Shown here in pieces: positions 43,461 to 50,925 of a DNA stretch of 64,000 nt. How positions within the stretch are numbered: the stretch's first letter is position 1; every line of letters begins with the position of its first letter. This stretch comes from Sphingobacteriales bacterium 50-39 (GTDB lineage Bacteria > Bacteroidota > Bacteroidia > Chitinophagales > Chitinophagaceae), in assembly GCA_001898505.1 (NCBI GenBank), contig MKTZ01000009.1, forward strand, positions 434,001 through 498,000, written 5' to 3'. The notes below the pieces were generated by a model, which searched no databases, was not told where the DNA came from, and was given only the letters and a program-made list of their open reading frames with translations. The translations under genes were made by a program, and so were the position numbers.

Positions 43461-45212
43461 TTAATATCCTTTATTCTGTTGATAGAGTCCGTTAGTAAAG
43501 GTGATCTGTTCCTGCGGAATGGGGAAATATTCGTGCTGATTTTTTGTGAAATGGGCGCTGCTAAGGAAAGGATGCCTTGTCTTTTCGATGGCAAAATATC
43601 CATTGAGCGTCTCGGCGGCGATGCCCCAGCGCACGAGGTCGAAGAACCGCGGGCTTTCCATGGCGAACTCCAGTCTGCGCTCCCATTGCAATGCCGTCAA
43701 TGCCGTTGCCTGATCCCATACGGGAATATTCACGCCAGGCTTGTAAATGTCGATCTTATAATTGCTGGGGAAGGTGCCGTCCGCCTTTTTCAACAACCCT
43801 GTGCTATTGGCTGCACGGGCGCGGATCTGGTTGATCAGGGGTAAGGCGGCAGCGGGATTGCCTGTCTGGATCTGCGCTTCCGCGTTCATCAGCAGGACGT
43901 CGTCAAACCGTATGATATCCATATTTACCGAGGTCCCGTAAAATGGTCCCAGTTTCTTAAAACAGGCGCAGGTGGCCAGCTGCAGCTCTTTCATCGTACC
44001 AAACCCGCCGTATACGCCCGCCAGCCTTTCCCAGCTATGGTCATAAGGCAACGCGGCATTGTACTTGAACGGATGCCCCTGTATCCCGACAGTATGATCG
44101 ATACGCGGATCGACGCGAGCTCCGGCGGGTTTGAGACTGTCATCCGTCAGCACGGCATCATTGAAAGTGGTGAATTTGGGAAGCCCATTCGCATCCGTAC
44201 CAAAGGAGTTCACTAATTCCTGACTGGGAATATGGAAGGCGCAGCAGCCGTACTGCGGGGCGCCCGCAAAATAATTCAGGCTGGTGGACATGCTCAATCG
44301 TCCGCCGATGACCGTACCATCATTGATAGAATATTGTATGGCGAACACCGACTCGGGGCTGTTGTCATGGCCATCGAGGAAGTTGAAGGCAAAGTCGGGG
44401 TTGAGCGCATAATTCCCGGAGGTGATCACGTCATTGGTGAGCGTGATCACCTGCTGCATCTTCGCCTGGTCGATGCCGGTGACATTGTACTGGTCATCTT
44501 GTGTATAGGCATGGTACAGCAGGGCTTTGGCCAGGTAAGCTTCGGCAGAATACTTGTTGGCCCTTCCCGGCTGGCCGGGTTGTGTAGGCGGCAGATCGTT
44601 CACCGCCTCCTGGAAATCCGCTTCGATCTTTAGCCAGAGGGAATCGTTGGACATGGTATTGGACACTTTCAGGATCTGGTCATTTGTCAGTGTCTCATCG
44701 AACCAGGGTATGTTCCTGAACAGCACTTTCAACAGGAAGAACATATGTCCCCGCAGGAAATGCATTTCTCCGATGCGTGTCTTCCGCTGGGGGAATTGGG
44801 CATCCGTCAGGCCGTTCAGTGCCCGTAAAGCCGTATTGCAACGGGAAATAGCCGAGTAGGCCCTGATCCAGGTACCGGGAAATCCGAAATCACCTGCGCC
44901 GTTGTTGGAAGAATTGAGCAGGTAGAATTGTTCGTATTTATCCATCTGCTGCTGGTCGCCGATGTCGCCCCCACCCTTATATGCGTCGTCGGAGCGTACG
45001 CTGCCATATTCCCACATGCTGGTGATAGGTGCATCCCACCAGTCATTGGCGATACCTGCATAGGCGGCTGTAGCCAGTCCATCGACGGCAGTTGGTGTGG
45101 AGAGATCGCTGGCGGACAGATACCCCTGGGGTTTATAATCCAAGTACTTCTTACAGCCCATCGAAAGTACGATCAGGGCCGCTATGAATATTTTTATGCT
45201 ATTTGTTCTCAT
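43461..45212 (-). CDS. SusD/RagB-like outer-membrane lipoprotein
   Basis: This 583-residue protein has a lipobox with Cys20 (IVLSMGCKKYLDYKPQG), the classical SusD start. TPR-like helices carry WIRAYSAISRCNTALRALNG and AEAYLAKALLYHAYT, and the C-terminus shows FRLVRWGI-like and EYFPIPQEQI motifs. SusD proteins form the lid of the SusC transporter and bind glycan at the cell surface. The spacing to SusC is 17 bp and to the GH32 gene 1 bp, so they form one operon. Confidence 0.95.
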   Translation of the reverse strand: MRTNSIKIFIAALIVLSMGCKKYLDYKPQGYLSASDLSTPTAVDGLATAAYAGIANDWWDAPITSMWEYGSVRSDDAYKGGGDIGDQQQMDKYEQFYLLNSSNNGAGDFGFPGTWIRAYSAISRCNTALRALNGLTDAQFPQRKTRIGEMHFLRGHMFFLLKVLFRNIPWFDETLTNDQILKVSNTMSNDSLWLKIEADFQEAVNDLPPTQPGQPGRANKYSAEAYLAKALLYHAYTQDDQYNVTGIDQAKMQQVITLTNDVITSGNYALNPDFAFNFLDGHDNSPESVFAIQYSINDGTVIGGRLSMSTSLNYFAGAPQYGCCAFHIPSQELVNSFGTDANGLPKFTTFNDAVLTDDSLKPAGARVDPRIDHTVGIQGHPFKYNAALPYDHSWERLAGVYGGFGTMKELQLATCACFKKLGPFYGTSVNMDIIRFDDVLLMNAEAQIQTGNPAAALPLINQIRARAANSTGLLKKADGTFPSNYKIDIYKPGVNIPVWDQATALTALQWERRLEFAMESPRFFDLVRWGIAAETLNGYFAIEKTRHPFLSSAHFTKNQHEYFPIPQEQITFTNGLYQQNKGY

Positions 45213-45229
45213 GATCTGAGCTTTAAAAG

Positions 45230-48200
45230 TTAGAAGTTGGCGTTTATCCCGAAGGTGACGGCAGTTGGTACAGGCCAGAGGTCAAATGTGTTGGCCCTTT
45301 CAGGATCTTTGGACGTGAACTTTTTGGATTTGATGGCCAGGAGGTTCTGACCGGAAACATAGATACGCAATCCTTCCATTTTTATGGCGCTCGCAATATT
45401 CTTTGGCAGGTTGTATCCCAGCATGACATTACGCAACTTGAAATAGGATGCATTCACGAAGTAAAAATCCGAAGTCCTGTCTTCGCCGTTGTGGTTCAGG
45501 AGACTGAGGGCCGGTGTGGCGGAGCCTGTGTTCTGCGGGGTCCACGCGCTGAGCGTACCGGGGCCGAAATTGCTCCGTGCACTGACGAAGGTGTTGAAGA
45601 ACTTGGTGGGGTCATAGCCCGTCTTGCCGGCTACACCTGACCCGAATATGGACAGATCGAAATTCTTATAGTTCAGTTCGATGCGGATGCCATATTCAAC
45701 CTTTGGCAGGGTAGTACCCAACCAGGTTTGGTCATTGGCATCGATCTTCCCGTCACCATTGACATCGACATACCGGATGCGACCTGCGCCTTTCAATGCT
45801 CCATCGAGTACGCCAGGCTGAGTAGGCGCTTTGCTGGCTTCATCCGTTGTCTGGAAGAGACCTGCCGTCTTGTAACCGAAAATGGAGAACTGTGAATGGC
45901 CTACGATAGAGTGGGTGGCGTCTCCAGGGTATGCAGGACGAACGTTATCCGGCAGGCTTGTGATGATATTGTTCCAATGGCTGGCATTCCCGGTGATAGT
46001 ATATCCGAGACCTCCTGCTGTGCGGTTGTGATAGCTCAATATCAGCTCCCATCCTTTGTTATTCATGTTGGCACCGTTGAAATACTCCGTTTGTCCCTCT
46101 CCGACAGCAGCCGCCACAGGGGGAGAGATGAGAATACCACTCGTGTTTCTGTCAAAATAATCGAAGGAGCCGCTGATCTTATCGTCGAACAATCCGAAAT
46201 CAAGGCCGACGTTGGTTTCCGTGCTCTGCTCCCATTTCAGGTTGGGGTTGCCTTTTTGTACCTGTGCAAAACCCGATGGGAGGGTGCCTGTATTGACACC
46301 GCCCAGGTCATAGGCAGTGCCGATGTTCAGCCATTGGGGAAAGGCGCTGCTGGCCGTCCCGTAGTTAGCCTGCAATAAAGTATAGGCTGACAGGTTGCCG
46401 ATGTTTTGATTACCCACGGTGCCTCTCCCTGCTCTTAATTTCAGGTTGGAGACATTTTTCGCGCCCTTGAAGAAGGCCTCGTTGTTGATGCGCCATCCAA
46501 GTGTGAAGGCGGGGAAAATACCATAAGGGTTGTTGGTGCCGAACACCGAAGATCCATCCCGGCGGATGGTGAAGGATGCCAGGTATCTGTCGGCATATCC
46601 ATAGAATACTTTTCCGAATTGGGATAAAAGCCGGTAGCCCGTGGCGGAGCCATTATTTGTCTGCGCGCCTACACCTGAGCTGAGCTGAAGATAGTTTGCG
46701 TTCTGCAGCGCAAAATTCGTCGTGGCGGCGCCGAAGGTGGAAAAGTCGTTCCTTACTGCCTCTGTTCCTGCCAGTAGGTTCAGCCTGTTCTTGCCTAGCT
46801 CGATGTTATAGTTCAGGGTGTTGGTCCAGGTGAAGGTAAAATCCTTGGAGTCCTGCAGGGCAAGGCTGTTGAAGCTCCGGACCGGGCCTTCCGTCCCGAT
46901 GAGAGCGGCGTTCTTTGCAAGGAGGTCGGAATAATCGAAGCCCAGGCTTGTATGATAGACCAGGTGTTTTATAATTTCCAGGTCGAGATAGATATTTCCG
47001 ACGGCAATGAATTGGTTGCGGGTGTTGAATCGGTTCAGGTACTGCATATCCACCGGATTGTTCCGGTCCGTATAGCCCGGACCGATGGGGCCGCCATAGG
47101 TTCCGTCCGTCCGATATAAAGGAATGGTCGGGGAGAGTGTCAGCGCCAATCCCGGAGTGGCGGCGCCGCCCACGTCGGTGGTAGAATTGATCTGGGAGGT
47201 CCGGCTGATCTGAACATTCTCGCCAATGCGCAGTCTGTCGTTAAAGGCGGAGGTGTGTGAGTTGACGCGTGCGCTGTACCGTTGGAAATGCGTAAAGACG
47301 ACGAGACCATTGTTATTATAATACCCCAGATCGATCAGCAGCCCGTTCTTGGCGTTGCCGGCGGCAATAGAAAGGTTGTTGGAGGTGATGGTCGCTGTCT
47401 TGAACAGGGCGTCCTGCCAATTGGTATTGCCTACGGGCTCGGTGCTGTCGCCGCCAACAAAGGGAGCGATATGCACCTGGTTAAGGATGGGATTATTATA
47501 GTCCCCATTCCAGTCGTATGTATAGATCTTGTTCACGAGATTATTGGGATCGGTGCTGTCGTTAACAGCAGCCCGCCACAATGCTTTTCCCCTGTCCAGC
47601 GAATTCAGGACCTTCTCTTGCCAGGGTCTTTCCGTCTGCGTGGTGATGCTTGTATTGAACTGGATACGCACTTTGTCACCCGTACCTCCATTTTTTGTGG
47701 TTACGATGATGACGCCGTTGGAAGCGCGGGAACCATAAATAGAGGCTGCCGAAGCGTCTTTCAGCACCTGGATCGAGGCGATGGCGCTGGCGCTGAGATT
47801 GGCAAAATCCTCATAGCGTGTGGTTGGGATGCCATCGATGATGTACAATGGGTTTGTATTTCCCAGGGTATTGACGCCGCGGATCAGGATCTGCGGAGCG
47901 TTACCATTGGCGCCAGTCGGAGAACCGTCTGTCTGGATATACAGACCTGGTACCTGTCCTTGCAGGGCCAGCATGGGGCTGGCAGCCGGAACGTTTTTTA
48001 CAGCAGCCAGATTTACTACTGAAACAGCTCCCGTGAGGTCGACTTTTTTCTCCGACTTGTATCCTGTCACTACTACCATGTTCAGATCATTGCTGCCTTC
48101 TTCCATCACAAGGGAGAGCTCTGTTGTACTGGCGGTGACCTTTACTACGAGGGGATTCATCCCGACGAAGGACAATGTGAGGGCATCCCCCGGATTGGCT

Positions 48201-48379
48201 GGGATGGAGAAAGCTCCGGCGGCGTCGGTGACCACGGTACGGTCCTTGCTATGGACGGATACGCCTTGTAAGGGCTCGTGGGTTGACTTGCTCACTACCT
48301 TCCCAGTAACGGTCTTCTGCTGGGCCCAACTGAATAAAGCCAGCAGCACCATGGGTAATAAGAGCTGTAATTTTTTCAT
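45230..48379 (-). CDS. SusC/RagA TonB-linked outer-membrane transporter
   Basis: This 1049-residue protein has a signal peptide and a carboxypeptidase regulatory-like domain (TVTGKVVSKSTHEPLQGVSV). A TonB-box-like stretch (MVVVTGYKSEKKVDLTG) is followed by a plug with ILIRGVNTLGNTNPLYIIDG and DASAASIYGSRASNGVIIVT. The long barrel ends in INANF with a terminal Phe. It imports oligosaccharides across the outer membrane using TonB energy. It is 32 bp downstream of the PfkB gene. Confidence 0.95.
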   Translation of the reverse strand: MKKLQLLLPMVLLALFSWAQQKTVTGKVVSKSTHEPLQGVSVHSKDRTVVTDAAGAFSIPANPGDALTLSFVGMNPLVVKVTASTTELSLVMEEGSNDLNMVVVTGYKSEKKVDLTGAVSVVNLAAVKNVPAASPMLALQGQVPGLYIQTDGSPTGANGNAPQILIRGVNTLGNTNPLYIIDGIPTTRYEDFANLSASAIASIQVLKDASAASIYGSRASNGVIIVTTKNGGTGDKVRIQFNTSITTQTERPWQEKVLNSLDRGKALWRAAVNDSTDPNNLVNKIYTYDWNGDYNNPILNQVHIAPFVGGDSTEPVGNTNWQDALFKTATITSNNLSIAAGNAKNGLLIDLGYYNNNGLVVFTHFQRYSARVNSHTSAFNDRLRIGENVQISRTSQINSTTDVGGAATPGLALTLSPTIPLYRTDGTYGGPIGPGYTDRNNPVDMQYLNRFNTRNQFIAVGNIYLDLEIIKHLVYHTSLGFDYSDLLAKNAALIGTEGPVRSFNSLALQDSKDFTFTWTNTLNYNIELGKNRLNLLAGTEAVRNDFSTFGAATTNFALQNANYLQLSSGVGAQTNNGSATGYRLLSQFGKVFYGYADRYLASFTIRRDGSSVFGTNNPYGIFPAFTLGWRINNEAFFKGAKNVSNLKLRAGRGTVGNQNIGNLSAYTLLQANYGTASSAFPQWLNIGTAYDLGGVNTGTLPSGFAQVQKGNPNLKWEQSTETNVGLDFGLFDDKISGSFDYFDRNTSGILISPPVAAAVGEGQTEYFNGANMNNKGWELILSYHNRTAGGLGYTITGNASHWNNIITSLPDNVRPAYPGDATHSIVGHSQFSIFGYKTAGLFQTTDEASKAPTQPGVLDGALKGAGRIRYVDVNGDGKIDANDQTWLGTTLPKVEYGIRIELNYKNFDLSIFGSGVAGKTGYDPTKFFNTFVSARSNFGPGTLSAWTPQNTGSATPALSLLNHNGEDRTSDFYFVNASYFKLRNVMLGYNLPKNIASAIKMEGLRIYVSGQNLLAIKSKKFTSKDPERANTFDLWPVPTAVTFGINANF

Positions 48380-48411
48380 AATAGCAATTTTTGATTGTTA
48401 AGCATTTGGTT

Positions 48412-49314
48412 TTATATGGTGTTAAGTGTGAGTTCGGCTATCTCACTGACATCATAGTCGGGACATGGCCCTGTGCGGCTGGCCACCAGAGCGCCCAGCG
48501 CACTGGAAAATGCAAGGGCACGCTGCAGATCCGCCTCTTCTGCCAGTTGAGACAGCAGGCCGGCTAAGAAGGCATCTCCTGCACCGATGGTATCGGCCAA
48601 TTGCACGCTGAATCCCGGATGCTCGTAGAATGCACCTTCTTTATTGAGGAGCGCGCCCTTGCCACCCCGCGTCACGACGAGATTGGGGATCTGGAACTTG
48701 TCTTGCAGCGCCTTTACCCTGTCGCGTTCATCTTTATAGCCCGAGAACCATCCGGTGATCAGGTCCAGCTCATCCAGGTTCAGTTTTAACAAATACAGGC
48801 TTTCCAATAATTTTGCAATGGTCTCTCTATCATAATGCGGAGGACGAAGATTGATGTCCAGGACCCTGGACGGTGCTATTTCCAACAGGCGGTATAAGGT
48901 TCGACGGCTGGTCTGGCTGCGAGCCGCCAGGCTGCCGAAAACAAAGAACCTGGCTTTTTCAAGCAGGGGAATAAAGCTGTCCTCCCAATGGATATTATCC
49001 CATGCGACGGGGCGCACGATATCGTAGGTCACGTCACAGCTCTCATCCAATTTCGCATGTACAGTACCGGTGGGCATCCCAAAGTCTACCTGGAAGAATT
49101 CGGTGGACATTTCCTGGGCCTCCATCAGGCGGACCAGGCTTCTGCCGTTGCTGTCCTCGCCGATGCGAGTGATAAGGGTCGGGTCGAGACCTAACTTTTT
49201 CAAATGATAGGCAACATTCATGGGGGCGCCGCCCGGAAGTTTTCCGGTGGGCAGGAGATCCCATAATATCTCCCCGTAGCAGACTACGGGATGTCGTTTT
49301 AATGGCAAGCTCAC
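48412..49314 (-). CDS. PfkB-family carbohydrate kinase (probable fructokinase)
   Basis: This 300-residue protein starts at a GTG. It contains the PfkB N-terminal GGAPMNVAYHLKKLG and the C-terminal signature DTIGAGDAFLAGLL with the catalytic Asp. The substrate cannot be proved from sequence, but the operon (GH32, SusC/D, porter) points to fructose, giving fructose-6-phosphate with ATP in the cytoplasm. It lies 15 bp after the porter gene. Confidence 0.85.
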   Translation of the reverse strand: MSLPLKRHPVVCYGEILWDLLPTGKLPGGAPMNVAYHLKKLGLDPTLITRIGEDSNGRSLVRLMEAQEMSTEFFQVDFGMPTGTVHAKLDESCDVTYDIVRPVAWDNIHWEDSFIPLLEKARFFVFGSLAARSQTSRRTLYRLLEIAPSRVLDINLRPPHYDRETIAKLLESLYLLKLNLDELDLITGWFSGYKDERDRVKALQDKFQIPNLVVTRGGKGALLNKEGAFYEHPGFSVQLADTIGAGDAFLAGLLSQLAEEADLQRALAFSSALGALVASRTGPCPDYDVSEIAELTLNTI

Positions 49315-49329
49315 AGCAATTCGTTTTAG

Positions 49330-50655
49330 TTAATGTAACACCAGCGTATGTTCGATCTGTTCCAGCGACCTTCCTTTTGTTTCAGGCATGACCCTCCAGA
49401 CGAAGATCAATTGGATGAACATCATCAGACAGAAGAACAAAAAGGTATTGCCGCCTCCGACCTTCTCGGCCAGATAAGGAAAAGTAAAAGCAATGAGGGC
49501 CGCCATGATCCAATGCGTCGTGCTGCCCAGGGTCTGCCCCTTTGCCCGCACCTGGTTGGGAAAGATCTCCGAGATAAAGACCCAGATGACGGCTCCCTGT
49601 GAAAAGGCGAAAAAGGCGATGTAAACAAACAGGAAAACAGGGACGGCCTTGAAATTCGCAGAATAAAAGGAGTAGGAGACCAGGGCCAGGGTAACGATAA
49701 GACCAACGCTGCCGATCAGCATCAGGGAACGTCTGCCCATCTTGTCGATGAAGTTCATGGCCAGCAGAGTGAAAACGAAGTTCACCGCGCCCAGTCCTGC
49801 CGTGGACAATAAGGAGGAGCCGGCTGCCAGCCCCGTCATATCGAAGATGCGCGGCGCATAATAGATAATGGCATTGATACCGGACACCTGGTTGAAAATG
49901 GCGAACAGCATGGCCAGCATCACCGGGGTCCTGAATCGCCGGGAGAAAAGAGAAGCCCGCTGCAGTACGATATTTTCTTCCTTGCTGGTTTGCACAATGT
50001 CCTCGATGACCTGGTCGGCCGTGTCGGGATTGATCAATACCATGATCTTCCGGGCCTCCCGCACCTTCCCCTTTTTCATGATCAGCCAGCGCGGGCTTTC
50101 CGGCACAAATGGCAGCAACGACAGGAACAGGGCGGAAGGAATGGCCTGGATCCCCAGCATCAGCCTCCACGAATGGTTCCCTGTCCGGCCGATGAGGTAA
50201 TTGGAGAGATAGGACACCACAATGCCCAAAACCACATTGAACTGAAAAAGACCCACCAATTTCCCCCTTCCGGCGGCGGGGGAGATCTCCGATATATATA
50301 TAGGCGCAGTTACAGAAGAAGCGCCTACGCCAAAGCCGCCCATAAACCGGAACACCAGGAAAAGGGGCCAGGACCCGGCAAGCGCCGTACCCAGTGAAGA
50401 CACTAGGTATAATACGGCTATTCCATAGAGGGTCTTTTTCCTTCCAAGCCGGTCCGCCGGGATGGCCCCCAGCAGGGCGCCGATGACCGTCCCGATCAGC
50501 GCGATGGATACAGTAAAGCCATGTTGAAAAGTACCGAGGTTCCAGTATTGCTGAATAGATCTTTCCGCACCGGAGATGACAGCCGTATCGAATCCGAATA
50601 GAAAACCGCCAAGAGCGATCACGATCGACCAAAGAAGAACATTTTTCCTTTGCAT
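49330..50655 (-). CDS. MFS sugar porter (probable fructose or fructooligosaccharide importer)
   Basis: The ATG at 50655 gives 441 residues and 12 helices. The sugar-porter signatures are all present: ADRLGRKKT near loop 2-3, PESPRWL after helix 6, NFIDKMGRRSLML at loop 8-9 and the C-terminal PETKGRSLEQIE. Proton-coupled uptake across the inner membrane is expected. It is the first gene of the eight-gene minus-strand operon and is divergent from the hybrid regulator. Confidence 0.9.
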   Translation of the reverse strand: MQRKNVLLWSIVIALGGFLFGFDTAVISGAERSIQQYWNLGTFQHGFTVSIALIGTVIGALLGAIPADRLGRKKTLYGIAVLYLVSSLGTALAGSWPLFLVFRFMGGFGVGASSVTAPIYISEISPAAGRGKLVGLFQFNVVLGIVVSYLSNYLIGRTGNHSWRLMLGIQAIPSALFLSLLPFVPESPRWLIMKKGKVREARKIMVLINPDTADQVIEDIVQTSKEENIVLQRASLFSRRFRTPVMLAMLFAIFNQVSGINAIIYYAPRIFDMTGLAAGSSLLSTAGLGAVNFVFTLLAMNFIDKMGRRSLMLIGSVGLIVTLALVSYSFYSANFKAVPVFLFVYIAFFAFSQGAVIWVFISEIFPNQVRAKGQTLGSTTHWIMAALIAFTFPYLAEKVGGGNTFLFFCLMMFIQLIFVWRVMPETKGRSLEQIEHTLVLH

Positions 50656-50925
50656 ATGGCAATTCAATTCCGGGCAAGATATCTTGCGGGAGAAGGAATC
50701 CCTTTTGAAATGATATCCTATTCAATCAAAATCGTTCTTTTTAGAGAGGATATGCTTAGTGTAATGATAATAAGCTAATTACAAATGGAGGGGCGTCTGG
50801 GGGAACAATCGCTTTGTCTAAATTTGTTCCCGGATTTTTAGAACTTGTATCCTTTTGATACGCATTTGAAAAAAAAGTATACTGAATTATAACCCTGTTT
50901 TTCAGAATTGAGCCAATTTTGTTCC
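50656..50925. other. 270-bp divergent control region of the fructan locus
   Basis: No gene is seen between the porter and the hybrid regulator. GGGAACAA (50801-50808) and TTGTTCCC (50824-50831) form a perfect 8-bp dyad with a 15-bp spacer. A second dyad, GTATC/GATAC (50847-50851 and 50857-50861), follows. The region also holds TTTG (50823-50826) and TATC (50848-50851), 21 bp apart, a candidate promoter for the regulator. Confidence 0.45.
50801..50861 (+). promoter_or_regulatory. Candidate operator and promoter between fructan operon and its regulator
   Basis: The dyad GGGAACAA-N15-TTGTTCCC lies 65-95 bp before the presumed start codon of the regulator and overlaps its putative -33 box (TTTG at 50823). 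TATCCTTT at 50848 may be the -7 box. Binding of the regulator's AraC-type domain to this dyad is an inference. Confidence 0.4.

Noticed and set aside
49382-50725. Long open frame of about 447 codons on the minus strand, overlapping the MFS gene in another frame
   Set aside because: The MFS frame shows all sugar-porter signatures. The second frame has no recognisable motif and an odd composition (many His, Arg, Gly), so it is a shadow of codon bias.
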